From Azorinus chamasolen (Eukaryota; Mollusca; Bivalvia; Cardiida; Solecurtidae), in NCBI GenBank assembly GCA_963576725.1, contig OY755244.1:38423855-38487854 (forward strand): DNA of 64,000 nucleotides. The letters run 5' to 3'. The translations under genes were made by a program, and so were the position numbers. A model generated the notes under the pieces. It was given only the letters and a program-made list of their open reading frames with translations. It made no database searches and was not told where the DNA came from. Position 1 is the first letter of the stretch. The number at the start of each line of letters is the position of its first letter. This document shows, one piece after another, positions 23,109 through 34,054 of the stretch.

Positions 23109-23267
23109 TTTAACGCTTTGCTCCATAAATACGCCTTTCTATACCCCTTGCAAACAGAGTGGATCCAGATCAAGCGTTTCCCGTAGTTTGCTCTGTATTT
23201 TAATGAAATCATATAGTGTTCTAAAGTCACTCTTTCTTATATAAATATGCATAGAGTAAATGGTTAA
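23109..23267 (+). repeat. Family C element, truncated
   Basis: Starts TTAACGCTTTGCTCCATAAA and ends GAGTAAATGGTTAA. The last TTAA is shared with the following family B copy. Confidence 0.6.
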
Positions 23268-23512
23268 CCCTTCGTTTGCTGAATTGTAAAATACATTTCT
23301 CCTTCTTTACTCATGCCCTGTTGTATAATTACATATATCTCACTGTGTACAAGTATCTCGCTGTGCAATCACTGCTGTGGAGTGCACTGGTTGCACAATC
23401 AATTTGTAAATAGTGCAGACCCTGATGAGACAGCTTCTGCAGGAGCTGTCTCATCTGGGTCTTCACTATTTACAGGTAGGTATATTGACGTGAATAGCAA
23501 GCGAAGGGTTAA
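23264..23512 (+). repeat. TTAA hairpin element, family B copy 5
   Basis: Complete copy with TTAACCCTTCGTTTGCTGAA and AGCAAGCGAAGGGTTAA ends and the standard hairpin. Confidence 0.85.
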
Positions 23513-23921
23513 AAGACACGAATGTGACTGGTATAGAGATATTTTACCATGTATTTTGAAGAAACTATCAGTACTTTTATTACCGCTAAACGCTTGACGG
23601 AATATATTGCTAGCACAGGTTTAGAGCGTTTAGACACTAGAGATATATTCATTTTTATAGAGATGAAGTCGTAACACAGGATGATGCATCCTCCAATTTC
23701 CATAACTAGATCCAGGTCAGCCGTTGTCTTCAAACTGCGGTACATGTACATGTATAATTCCGCACCATGTTGTCCAAAACTCTATATTCAGTGGTTTTAA
23801 GACCATTCTCAAGTACATGTATCTGCTTGGTTAGAATTTGAGTTTCAGTCAAGCTATTATCCTTCCCGTTTCCATTTCAACCACCCATGCTTTTATTTTT
23901 TTCTTCTCTTGAATGACCGTT

Positions 23922-24575
23922 ATAGTGAAACACCCTAAACCGGAATTCTAGTAGAGAAGAAATTAGAACTTTTAAGCCGGCGACTACTGCTAAATGCAAG
24001 GTGAACGTCATGCAGAAAACTTCTAGAGGAACTTTCTGATTTACTTTCAGCCTGCATTAAGGTATTTTCAGCACTGGCCGTTCGTTTACTTCCTTTCAAT
24101 TTGACCTTCATATTAAAAATTGATTAAATCTATATTTTAACAATTTTAAGCAATTATTGTTATACAGTTATTAAGTAAAAGTTCCAGTGTAGTTCGTAAA
24201 TGTTAAACAACACTTTTTAAGAGTTATTAAAAACACTTTTTACCTGAAAATATGCAAAACAAACGACCATTGCTGGAAATGCCGTTTAATCCTTTCCCTC
24301 ATATTGACGACTCTGTAAAAGTCACTTTGTGAAACCATTGTGATAATTAGAGCATTTGCTCCTATAGGAGCAAATGCCCTATTTATCACAATGGTTTCAA
24401 ACTACACAATTCTAAAAAAAATCCTTTTCTCTAGTTAATGCTCCTTTTCGATAGATTTATTCAAAAGAGGCTGTATCTAAAAATAGCCTATGAGGTAATG
24501 GGTTAAGCTGCCACATGTCTCCAAATATTTGATATTTATACTAAGATAAACGTACCGTTTAGAGAGGTTTTAATG
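23922..24575. repeat. Family E element split by family H and other sequence
   Basis: The left half (GTGAAACACCCTAAACCGGA, AACTTCTAGAGGAACTTTCTG) and the terminal right half (GCTGCCACATGTCTCC, CGTTTAGAGAGGTTTTAATG) are separated by about 400 bases. A family H copy occupies 24286-24506 of that. Confidence 0.5.
24286..24506 (-). repeat. TTAA hairpin element, family H copy 2
   Basis: TTAATCCTTTCCCTCATATT and TGAGGTAATGGGTTAA ends. The core is TTTGCTCCTATAGGAGCAAA inside GTGATAATTAGAGC and its complement. Confidence 0.75.
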
Positions 24576-25362
24576 TATACGGAAACGTTGATAATGGAAG
24601 TGCATAGTGTATCTAGATCTAGGGGAGGAATCCCTGCAGTGTTTGGCCATCAACTAGCGTGTTTTTTTATTTGGTAACCAGTAGAATTGGCCCTCCTAAT
24701 TCTAAACCATTTATCCCCATATTATGTAAAGAAACCTCGTCCAGATCTTACGTTGCGACCCATCCACTTTTCATTTGGAGGGGGCACCGTAAATAAAATT
24801 TAGCTGGAGTAAGCGATTGACATTGATGGGATCATCAAAAAATAGTGCATACCCTGATCAGAAGGCTCATTCAGGAGCCCTCTCATTTGGGTCTATATTG
24901 TTTGCCTCTGTGTTTTAAGGGACACTGGGCACAAACGTTGTAACCTTAAGCCTGACTCGGATCTGTAAGTGATACCCTAAGTAAACAATTCGGACCCAGG
25001 TGAGACGGCAGGTGTTTGATACCGTAAAGATGTTGTTAAAACGAAATGCAAGAAAAATCAAATATATCAAACGTTTGCTCCAGTCTAAAGGTTGATGAAT
25101 ACTAATAAGATAGCTAGTAACTCTGAGATATTGTATATTTAGTACTTTTCTTACAGAGGCGTACTTGTATGTATAATATTGTAAAGATAACTTTTTTTAG
25201 GGTGCCCCAAATTCTCTCTAAATCGACTACCAATTACAGGTTCTAGTATGGGTTATACAGGCAGGTGGAAGCTTAATGCAGGACAAAATATGTGTTAAAG
25301 ATATGCAAAAACGATATGCGCAAAAACTCTCTTAGGGGTCCTTTGTATAACTTTCGCCATGC
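24576..25362. other. Intergenic with hairpin fragments
   Basis: At 24840-24903 an ACCCTGATCAGAAGGCTC hairpin fragment remains from a TTAA family. At 25255-25370 a TA-family fragment (GGCAGGTGGAAGCTTAATGC) is visible. No gene. Confidence 0.4.
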
Positions 25363-25576
25363 ATAAACCCTTTCACCGCCAATGTCGCAAAAATGTACCA
25401 GCACAAATAGTGCAGTCCCAGATCAGACGATGTCTTTTCGAGTACAGACCTCACTTTTTGTCTAAAACTCCTTTTCTATATCTGTACTTTATTTCTTGAT
25501 CCCATTTCATTTTATCAAATGATTTTAAATACGTGGTTTGCAGACGACAATTAGAAATTTGGCGACGAAAGGGTTA
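25363..25576 (+). repeat. TTAA hairpin element, family L copy
   Basis: ATAAACCCTTTCACCGCCAA to TTGGCGACGAAAGGGTTAA, with CAGTCCCAGATCAGACGATG in the interior. Confidence 0.65.
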
Positions 25577-25620
25577 AGCAATCACTTGCTTCTGTAGACC
25601 ACTGTAGCCTTTTGTGAGCA

Positions 25621-25722
25621 CCTTTATTTCTCCACAAAACTCCATGTGATGTCCACTTATTAGAATCGTCTCGGAGAGAAGTTCTAATCATTAGTCATAG
25701 CATCGGGGTTGGTGGAGAAATG
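25621..25722. repeat. Short palindromic element, family G copy 3
   Basis: CTTTATTTCTCCACAAAACTC at the left and the GGGGTTGGTGGAGAAATGA arm at the right around TTAGAATCGTCTCGGAGA. Confidence 0.6.
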
Positions 25723-26171
25723 AAGAGTTAATTGTTTGAAAATCGCCCGTTATTAGACCCCCAACAAGGGGTTGGATATTATAATATTGCCCTGTTTGTA
25801 GGTTTGTTGGTTGGTTGGTTTGGCCCCCAACTTTAACGTAGGCGATAATTGTGTTGCAATTGCACATACATACTTCAAACTTTGCATGCATGTGCATCTT
25901 GTGGAGCGAACACTTTTAGAGGTGACATATTAAGGTCAAGGTCATATATCAAGGTTAAATTACGGGCCAAATTTATATTGGTGATGATCGGGGGCATAGC
26001 GTTTCACAAACACATCTTGTTTTTAGGTGTGTGTTTATGTACAACTATGTAGGATTAGCCAATAAAAAAGAAACTATTTTGTTGCTATATTTTATTTTTT
26101 TTGTTGCGTACATATTGTCTCCTATTTTATTGCCTGAACGGATCAAATAAATATTTGCTATATTTAAAGGA
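25723..26171. other. Intergenic, nothing recognised
   Basis: No exon or family copy. A plus-strand frame at 25849-26052 lacks any domain signature. Confidence 0.35.
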
Positions 26172-26415
26172 TTAACCGTTTCCTTCCTATAAACAGCTTT
26201 TCAAGCTGTTGCAAACAGGTTAGACCCAGATCTGACGGCTCCTATAGGAGTCGCGTGATCAGGGTCTCTTCTGTTTGCTTATTGTATAGTATAGATATGA
26301 TCCTACAGAATTTGTCTAAGCAAATCGTTTCTTTGAAAACTTTACATTATAAAATCTTAGCTAATAAATATTCATGGTGTCATTTTTAACATGAATATTG
26401 TGAAGGTAGAGAGTT
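26172..26415 (+). repeat. Family C element
   Basis: TTAACCGTTTCCTTCCTATA start, core TAGACCCAGATCTGACGGCT / GATCAGGGTCTCTTCTGTTT, and a decayed right end (GTGAAGGTAGAGAGTTGG). Confidence 0.65.
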
Positions 26416-26635
26416 GGCATATTGAGGCTAAGTAATTGTAGTCAGCAGAATGAGGTTTTCCCACAAGCTTCGAAGCTACACACAGGGTGAAACAGTTTGG
26501 ATTTTGATGAAACCTAGGGTTACCAGGCGTCTCATCTGGATTCATACAGTTTGCATAGTAAGTCGTAATTTCACCTTTTGTGTACAAAGAGGATATATGA
26601 TACATTGCAGTGATATCTCCAACAAGAAATATGGA

Positions 26636-26894
26636 TAACTCGAAAGAGAGACTCGATCCTCCTACAGTTTACCATACATTGTGTTCTAACATGTGTCATT
26701 ACGGATATCTAGAAACACATATGACAGCTTAATGTAGGTCGAAGGTGATGCTGAAAGGTTCTACAGGAGCTTTCAGCATCACTTTAGACCTGCGTTTAGA
26801 TGTTAAGATGTTTTGACGAGAAACTGGATGACTCTCACCTCTGTTATCTCGACGTAATTTGTATGGTCCCTTGAAGCTCGAAATATCAAAGTGT
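26636..26894. repeat. Family K hairpin element
   Basis: Interior hairpin GGTCGAAGGTGATGCTGAAA and complement, flanked by CGGATATCTAGAAACACA and a CTCGAAATATCAAAG end. Relatives are at 7318 and 42560. Confidence 0.5.
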
Positions 26895-27289
26895 AAATGT
26901 ATACATATCGTGTCCATTATAAAGTTCACTTTGTTGTTATTTATGATAACCAAAGAAACAATGATGCAATTATTAGCCAATTAAACATTTCTGTAGACAT
27001 GTATGTCGCAGTTTCTTAACGTGCTGGCTACTAAAGAAAAAAGTCTTGCCAGATGGTCAGATACATCCGGACCAAGGTCATCCAGCCTTTCGTATCAGCC
27101 AGCCTGGCAATCTCCCCATCAATTCATTTTTAGTGAAGAAAACTTGTTTCAATCATATATAATAATCTCATCAGCTCTTCAGTGAAAATATTCTTGGTAA
27201 GGAGATTGCAAAAATATGCGTAAGTGTTGCGATAGTAAAATAAATTATGACATTTTTCAGAATGGTCGACAAGTACATATATTTTCAAT

Positions 27290-27776
27290 TCATAAACGCC
27301 TTTTCCAATGTTTCAAGTCAGCAAACAGAGTAGACCACGACCGGATGGCTTCTATAGGAGTCTGGTACATGTCGTTTCGTTTGCTTTAAGAATAAAATGT
27401 AGATCTGATTCTACATACCCCTCCAATGTTAACCCTTCGCTTGCTGAATTTTAAAATACATTTCTTCTTCTTTACCCATGCCCTGTGGTATAATTGCATA
27501 TATATTCACTATGTACAACGTATTTCGCTATGCAATCACTGCTGTGGAGTGTACTGGTTGCACAATCAATTTTTAAATAGTGCAGACCCTGATGAGACAG
27601 CTCCTGCAGGAGCTGTCTCATCTGGGTCTTCACTATTTACAGGTAGGTATATTGACGTGAATAGCAAGCGAAGGGTTAATACATTCCTGTCTTCATGTTC
27701 TATTATAAAACATTCAGCTAATAAAAATACATTATGTCATTATTCCGTACATGATTATTATACAGGGAAATAGTTG
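27290..27776 (+). repeat. Family C element with nested family B element
   Basis: The left part has GTCAGCAAACAGAGTAGACC and continues to CTACATACCCCTCCAATG. After the family B copy (27429-27679) the right part resumes with TTCATGTTCTATTATAAAAC and ends near CAGGGAAATAGTTGAG. Confidence 0.6.
27429..27679 (+). repeat. TTAA hairpin element, family B copy 6
   Basis: Complete copy, TTAACCCTTCGCTTGCTGAA to AGCAAGCGAAGGGTTAA, inserted into the middle of a family C element at a TTAA. Confidence 0.85.
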
Positions 27777-28204
27777 AGTTCTAATACATTATGCATGCCT
27801 TTATTCGTATCCTACTGTTAGCTCTTTCAGTTCGGGAAACGAGTCATTTAATGTCCTTTGCAATCAGTGTAGGCCCAGATGAGATGATTCCTAGAGGAGT
27901 CATCTCACCAGGGTCTGCAATGTTGTCCGTGTTACACATTTATCTAAAACATCCCTTAATGTCCACGGTAGGCTTGACCTGTCTGAAATTTGTTTAGAAT
28001 CATTATCGGCCTTTACGACAGATGGCAGCTTAATACAGGGTGAAGCCGTGTGGAAGCTCTTCTAAGAGCTTTCTGCAAGACTTTCATCCAACATTAAGCA
28101 GCCACCTGCCTAAAAGGGCATACATTCTTCATTACTAAATTTCAAAGTTTTGAGTACTACTGTACTTATTCTTGACGGTCTCGACCATTGTCTCTGTTTG
28201 AATA

Positions 28205-28641
28205 TACAGTAGAACTTGAACCTGTCTTAACACATTACCTCATAGGCTATTTTAGATACAACATCTTTGAATAAATCTACCGAAAAGGAGCATTAACTAG
28301 AGAAAAGGAAAATTTTAGAATTTTGTAGTTTGAAACCATTGTGATAAATAGAGCATTTGCTCCTATGGGAGCAAATGCTCTGTTTATCTCAATGGTTTCA
28401 CAAAGTGCATTTTACAGAGCCGTCAAAAGTCATCAATATTAGGGAAAGGGTTAAATAAGCGGCCATTAATTTATTGAAGATAAGAGTCTTAAAAGCAGAC
28501 AATCGCTTAATGCTGGGGAAAAGTAATGCAGAAAGTTCCATAGCTTTCTGTATTACTCTTGACCTGCATTAAACTACCTCCTGCCTTATAGACCCATAAA
28601 CAGACCTCTTTTTATGGCAGCTGAAGAGAGGTTCTACTGTA
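28205..28641. repeat. TA-flanked element interrupted by family H
   Basis: Outer termini TACAGTAGAACTTGAACCTG and AGAGAGGTTCTACTGTA. A family H element at 28227-28454 is bracketed by TTAA copies, so the TA-flanked element is older. Confidence 0.7.
28227..28454 (+). repeat. TTAA hairpin element, family H copy 3
   Basis: TTAACACATTACCTCATAGG to GGGAAAGGGTTAA. Core GCATTTGCTCCTATGGGAGC and complement. Confidence 0.8.
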
Positions 28642-29033
28642 CAACAAAATCGGTGTCTAATTCTGAGTCGTGAATAGTAGCTCAAAGCAACACAAAGAAC
28701 TGCAGCAAGCTGTATCTTTTGAGCTTTCGGTATTCACCTTTCCACTGCATTAAGCAACTATCCGTTATTTATGACACCTATGTTTAATCAGCAGTTGGTC
28801 GCATAAAACTAATTTTACTGGAGTCTAAATGACAGTTACATCATTCGGCTGAATGATAGTTAAATGTAAATTTTGAAGGATGGCCGCACTAATCAGCGAA
28901 TAATCATCTTGTGTCTTCTGTGCTCTGATCAAATGGCTAGGGCTCGTAGTCCGTTAAACAATTCGTATGATCTTGGTTATTCGACCGCTTTTCCATACCT
29001 GAAAACATGAACAAATGTGGTGAAACATTTTTA

Positions 29034-29240
29034 TACAGTAGACCCCCTCTAAGGCGACCACTTAATGAATAAATATGGGTGTCGTTATAAGCAGGTGGTT
29101 GCTTAATGTAGGACAAAAATAATACAGAAAGCTCCTCTAGGAAATTTCTGCATTACTTTTGTCCTGCATTAGGCTACCACTTGCCTCTACCACCCTGAAT
29201 ATACCTCTTTTATGTGGTCGCATTAGAGGGTTTTACTGTA
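29034..29240. repeat. TA-flanked hairpin element, family D copy 3
   Basis: TACAGTAGACCCCCTCTAAG and ATTAGAGGGTTTTACTGTA termini, with interior GCTCCTCTAGGAAATTTCTG. A close relative (same GCTCCTCTAGGAAATTTCTG) is at 37878. Confidence 0.8.
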
Positions 29241-29440
29241 TAACAAAAGACGGTCATATTCCATATTTAACAGACAGATGTTTCCGGTCGAAGTATTCTT
29301 TACAATTGGATTGCATAAACAAAGAATGTCAAACAATATACATTAACCCTTTCCCTGTTCTATGTTTATTTCAATTTTTCATACCTATTGAATATTCATG
29401 AACAAAGTAGTTAAAATGATATATGGAAGGTAGAACATTG

Positions 29441-29685
29441 TAGCCACTTGCTATTCGCGTCAATATACCTACCTGTAAATAGTGAAGATCCAGATGAGAC
29501 AGCGCCTGCAGGAGCTGTCTCATCAGGGTCTGCACTATTTACAAGTTGATTGTGCAAGCAGTGCACTCCACAGCAGTGATTGCACAGCGAAATACGCCTA
29601 CACAGTGCATATATATGTAATTATACAACAGGTCATGGGTAAAGAAAAAGAAATGTATTTTAAATGTCAGCAAGCGAAGGGTTAA
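29441..29685 (-). repeat. TTAA hairpin element, family B copy 7
   Basis: Reverse orientation. The outer left end is decayed (TAGCCACTTGCTATTCG), the right end intact (CAAGCGAAGGGTTAA). Confidence 0.8.
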
Positions 29686-29809
29686 TTAAGAGTCTTTTCT
29701 TTTACTTAGTTAACCTTTAGTCCTTTCAAAGCTGAGTGGAATAGTCCATCATTGCTTATTGGTAGAATCCACATAGTGTGAAAAGGTAAACTTTGCAAGA
29801 GAGCGAATG

Positions 29810-30026
29810 TAACCCTTTCGGTGCCAGCATTGTCGTCTGCTGGGCATAGTTTCGTTTACTTTTAGTGTAAATGTGTGCACTTTTTCCATTTTCTTTATAA
29901 AACAGTAAACAGAGTGTCAAACAGTTTGGATCCTGATGAGACGCCGAGTTTCTCGGCGTCTCGTCTGGATCCAAATTGTTTGCATGTGATATCATAAACC
30001 CGTCATTGTGGCACGGAAGGGGTTAA
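29810..30026 (+). repeat. TTAA hairpin element, family A/L relative
   Basis: TAACCCTTTCGGTGCCAGCA to GGCACGGAAGGGGTTAA. The core is GTTTGGATCCTGATGAGACG and GTCTCGTCTGGATCC. Its ends resemble family L, but its core is that of family A. Confidence 0.7.
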
Positions 30027-30679
30027 ATATTAAAATTCCACGCCCTGATCATCAAGAGGAGGCTTCTCTAAGAGGCCTAAATCTGGGTCTACATTGTTTG
30101 CAATTGACAGTGCACTCGTTTACGATAATCACAGGGTTTAACATTAACTTCAAGAATAGTGTTAGGATATGCATTTCTACCATGGCCTTACTGCCAATGG
30201 ACTTGTTCTTCAGTGACTTTGTTCGTCAAATATCTTAAAAAAATCATTAAAAAGGGATATGATCCTGTAGTACTACAACATATTGCATGTTTGGTTGTCA
30301 ACCCTTTTACAGTTGGCAATCACGCTGGCCTCTTTGCATGTACACCGACAATAAAGGTTCAGTACTCTATGAAGGCGACCTCTTAAATCCAGAAATGGAA
30401 GGAGAACGTCGGATATCTGTACTATTTCGTTTTTGTCGTACCCTTTATTACTTTTCTACAGTTACTCTGTTTGCAGCTCAATCATTGAGTACACTAGCGA
30501 TAGGTGGATACAGTTTGTTTACTTAAATGGTTTTGTTATACATGCACTTTACCACTGTATTTGCCGTCGCGGTTGTTGTAGATTAGTCGGAGAGGGGATA
30601 CGTTTATTTACACTGTTTGTCTTTTATGGTGGGGATGGAATAAGTATGAGGTTGAGCGCCCATAAACCGGTTTAACCCC

Positions 30680-30890
30680 CCAGTGACTTTTGTCACTGAC
30701 CGTTCCAAGGCGGTACTTCCATCTTCCCCCTATTGTATGTTTGTTTTGTCTTTGTGCGTCTCTTGATGTTTTTGTGGTTGTGTACATTTGCTGTTTCCTT
30801 GTGTTGCTGCTCGGGTTCTGTTCTTATTTGTTCTGTATGTGGTGTGTCCTGCATGACTCATTTTTGTACTTTTAGGTAATGTATAATTTT
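30680..30890 (+). repeat. Shared segment of unknown element, copy 1
   Basis: GGCGGTACTTCCATCTTCCC, TTGTGCGTCTCTTGATGTT, TGTACATTTGCTGTTTCCTT and TCATTTTTGTACTTTTA occur in the same order at 34055-34220. The pieces are not simple sequence, so this is a dispersed repeat I cannot name. Confidence 0.5.
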
Positions 30891-30927
30891 TTACTGTAGT
30901 AGAAACGTAATACATGTACTGTGTATT

Positions 30928-31345
30928 GCCGGGAAACTCTTTGTATATTGGAACAAAACAATGTCTCTACTTACGGAATAGCTTTTTATCTGATCGAAAT
31001 CGGTGCATGTCTTATAGTGCGAAGGGTTTAAAGAAGAGGAGTGGGTAATTTGGATCTTCTAATTTCGGATCCCTTCTTTCTATATATACATATATTGACT
31101 CAAACGTGTCGTATCTCTGTGTTGCTGATATGAACGCCACAGTTTACTGTGTTTGACGTATAAGTAATCGTTTCAAAGCCGTCAACGGTTTGCACTCAGG
31201 GACGAGGTCGTGTCCGACTAACGAATTTTCGCCATTTTTCTCTTGTTTCTGGTGCCGTGTTAAGTTTATCCCTAATTTGAACAGAAACTCTTTGCATATT
31301 GGAATAAAACAGTATCTTAGCTTACAGAATATCTGTTAATCTGAT
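30928..31345 (+). repeat. Tandem-duplicated segment
   Basis: GAAACTCTTTGTATATTGGA at about 30941 recurs as GAAACTCTTTGCATATTGGA at about 31285, each followed by similar sequence ending in a TTATCTGATCGA/TTAATCTGATCAA motif. Confidence 0.5.
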
Positions 31346-31549
31346 CAACAAAATAGGGTGGACGAATCCAGACTTCACAATAAATCAAAACATTAATAAG
31401 TCAATATTATTCATAGTGAAAAAGGAGTACACTTAGATCTGAAGGAATGTGAATGTGTCCTCTGGTCAGAATCTGGTCAATGTCAAAAGTTTCAGCGAGC
31501 ACATATTTCCTTTGCAGGGACCCAACACATGATGTACGGACGGGCTTGA

Positions 31550-31820
31550 AATTGTAGTATATAGAGGATCTGTTGCGAGTTGTCTTTTAAGATCACATGT
31601 TCCTAAACGAGCCTTAGAAAATGTCATTAAGCGAGCCTTGGCGAGTTCAGGAACATGTGGTCTTAAAAGACAACGAGCATCAGATTCAATTTCTCACATA
31701 TCAAAAATGTGTATTTTCGCCGTTTAAATGACATGTAAACATAGGTTTCTATGGTTTGACATCATACATGACGTATGGCGTCATATATGTTCTAAAGTGA
31801 TCTAACACGTGTTACATATT
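31550..31820. repeat. Foldback element, family J copy 1
   Basis: Arms GTTGTCTTTTAAGATCACAT and ATGTGGTCTTAAAAGACAAC surround a loop with AACGAGCCTTAGAAAATGTC. The right flank includes ATGACATGTAAACATAGG and CATACATGACGTATGGCGTC. The same set appears in reverse at 60555-60835. Confidence 0.7.
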
Positions 31821-31825
31821 AATAG

Positions 31826-31963
31826 AATCAAGCATGGGTTTTGTTAAAGCCGGGGGGTTCTATACCCGAGGTTGGTCTGTTCCAGTCGGAAACGAGCTTT
31901 AGACTGGAACAGACCAACCTCGGGTATAGAACCCCCCGGCTTTAACAAAACCCATGCTTGATT
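31826..31963. repeat. Perfect hairpin, 62-bp arms, 14-bp loop
   Basis: The left arm 31826-31887 (AATCAAGCATGGGTTTTGTT through GTTCCAGTC) is exactly complementary to 31902-31963. The loop is GGAAACGAGCTTTA. No family relation to the other elements was found. Confidence 0.9.
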
Positions 31964-32528
31964 ATTTTTCTCGCTGATATACGCCCTAAAACCAAGTAAA
32001 TTAACGAATTTTGTGAAGTACTACTTTACATTGCGTAATTCGACTTCCATATCTCATAGCAACAGACTGCAGCATAACTTTAGGCGTGACACCGAAATGA
32101 CGTCATTTGTTATGACAACCACAAACGTTACCTTTTGGCGTAAATATGAATGACTGAGTGACTACAAAACAACGTCTTCGGTTAATTAAATAGGCGTTTA
32201 AAGTGTTTATATGATTAATAGAATTTCACATTCGTGCTAATAACTTATATTAATTTCAATTCATAAGGCTGTTACCTATAGAAATGTTGGTATACTTCTG
32301 TAAGAATTCCTTCCCTTGTATTGATTTTACCCAATCGCGCGTATGAATACACTAATCACGGGGTGTTCCAGATAAGGATTTCTAGTACGGTTATTTTTAG
32401 TAACTCAGCTTACCTAGCACGACTAAGAAGCGAGAAAAGGGAATCTTAACCTGTTGTTCTAACTCGGAGATAGGGGAAGGTATGTGAGAAAATATATAAC
32501 CATGTTATATGATATGATAATTTAAGGT

Positions 32529-32735
32529 TTAACCTTCTGCTGTCTGAATTATTGTCGTTTGCAAATATTGTCATCTGCTTCAAATCTAAAACTATGTTTT
32601 TCTTCAATTTCTTCTCAAAACCAATGTCAGGGTGTCAAACAGTTTGGATCCTGATCAGACGCAGAGATATTCGGCGTCTCATCTGGATCCAACTTGTTTT
32701 CAAATGTTATCACACTGTCGCCAGTACAATGCTGA
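32529..32735 (+). repeat. Family A element just past the stop codon of the SCO-spondin-like gene
   Basis: TTAACCTTCTGCTGTCTGAA start, core GTTTGGATCCTGATCAGACG and CGTCTCATCTGGATCCAAC, and a decayed far end. It ends about 15 bases from the stop codon, so it would form part of the 3' UTR. Confidence 0.65.
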
Positions 32736-32750
32736 ATATTGATTATACTA

Positions 32751-33007
32751 TTACATTGTTTTCACAGACGAAAACAATCGTGATAGTTTCTGTAGTCTGA
32801 CATCCTTTAATGGTTCGTCGGATCCAACATCCTTTAGTAATTCATCGAATTCAACATCCGTTGATGTTTCGTCGGATCCAACATCCTTTAACGATTCGTC
32901 GGATCCAACACAGGTATTGCATGAACAACCGTTGAATGGTATGTATATGGCTGTACCGGGGATTCCTCCGCACATCATGCTCACTGTCTGATTTGCTCCA
33001 AAGGTTC
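32751..33007 (-). CDS. SCO-spondin-like gene, last exon: end of CTCK and acidic tail
   Basis: Acceptor TTTGATTTCAG, phase 1 entry (G+GA gives Gly), stop TAA at 32753-32751 followed directly by TAG. The first 30 or so codons complete a C-terminal cystine knot: MMCGGIPG, then GCSCNTC. After the last knot cysteine come four 9-residue repeats of the type VGSDESLKD, then RLQKLSRLFSSVKTM. Cystine knots of this class usually end the protein, so the tail is unusual. The knot mediates dimer formation in mucins, VWF and SCO-spondin. An NQT glycosylation site is present. Confidence 0.85.
32800..32907 (-). repeat. 27-bp in-frame minisatellite in the last exon
   Basis: Four units that begin ACATCC on the plus strand (32800, 32827, 32854, 32881) encode the VGSDE-type acidic repeats. 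Unit 3 is the most diverged (VEFDELLKD). Confidence 0.9.
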
Positions 33008-33340
33008 CTGAAATCAAAGACAGTACCACAACTGTTATAGCTTTGCTTCCTGGTACAGTAAGCCATGCCTTCTATGGAAGCGTCACCATTACTCTCATTC
33101 GGCGTAAAGCATAGTAGCAAAATTGAGTAAATTCAGAATAAGAAATGTCCATATATTTTGTTGAACGTAACCTCACAGTTAAGTACTTACTCCATATCCA
33201 AACTGTCCTGTGTCTATATGTTATTGTAATGATCAATTTAACTGAATATTAATTATCTTATTTGTTATATGAATATTCATGGAGTTAATGTTTAACCTTT
33301 AGCCTGCATCATGCTGATAAGTGATTATCTATGCAAACAT

Positions 33341-33522
33341 CAGGGTCAATGCTTATAAAACTTTTTAGCTGAGTCTGAGTTCGTTCTCAAGCTTTTGATT
33401 GGTCAGATTTGAGTTCTCAAGCTTTTGATTGGTCAGATTTGAGCCAAAGGCTTAAATCTGACCAATCAAAAACTTGAGAACGACCTCAGACTCAACTAAA
33501 GGTTTTATAAGCATGGACCCTG
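33341..33522. repeat. CCAAT-rich palindrome, family F, intronic
   Basis: CAGGGTCAATGCTTATAAAA and TTTATAAGCATGGACCCTG ends. Two GATTGGTCAG motifs sit on the left arm and one CTGACCAATC on the right. It lies between the two CTCK exons. Confidence 0.85.
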
Positions 33523-33771
33523 GTTTATCAGGAGCAGAAGGAGTCATCTAATCAGGGTCTGATTTCTTATGAACTGAGTCTACAGATTATACCAGTCATA
33601 TAAACCATTCTGTATATGAGCTTATTGAAACCCTGCTAATAAATGTTCATACGGTCGAAACTTCCATAATTATGAATGTCCGTGAGGTTAAAGGTTAAGG
33701 GACTACCCCTTATCCCCTAAAACAAATACTTGGCCGCTGCATGCGCATGCATGCATGCACGATACACTCAC

Positions 33772-33954
33772 CTGTACAACATTTACATGTTGCCCGGTCT
33801 TCAGTTTGCTTTCCCATCTGAATCATACCATATGATTCACCATTACCACAGGATCCTCTGCAGACCGTCACTGAAATCTTCTTAACAGATACGCAGTTAG
33901 GACCGAATTTCAAGAACTCCTTACGTGTGTAGAGTTGACATCTGTCACCCGACT
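33772..33954 (-). CDS. SCO-spondin-like gene, CTCK exon (first part)
   Basis: Acceptor CGTATTTGCAG and donor GTGAGT, phase 1 to 1, 183 bp. Reads SGDRCQLYTRKEFLKFG, NCVSVKKISVTVCRGSCG, then a K-x-x-E-D-R run to CKCC. The C-x-G-x-C equivalent (CRGSC) and the CKCC cluster are the diagnostic middle of the CTCK fold found at the C-terminus of SCO-spondin, mucins and VWF. With the final exon the knot has eleven cysteines. The domain is split by one phase-1 intron. Confidence 0.88.
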
Positions 33955-34054
33955 CTGCAAATACGAGCACAACTACCTACATGGAGTATAATAATCAATC
34001 TAATGGAGATATATGCTTGAATTGGCAACATCAAAGTGACTATTGTCTTTGACC

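Noticed and set aside
30008..30890. Chain of plus-strand open frames
   Set aside because: No domain, no splice support, and they overlap family A/L and dispersed repeat sequence.
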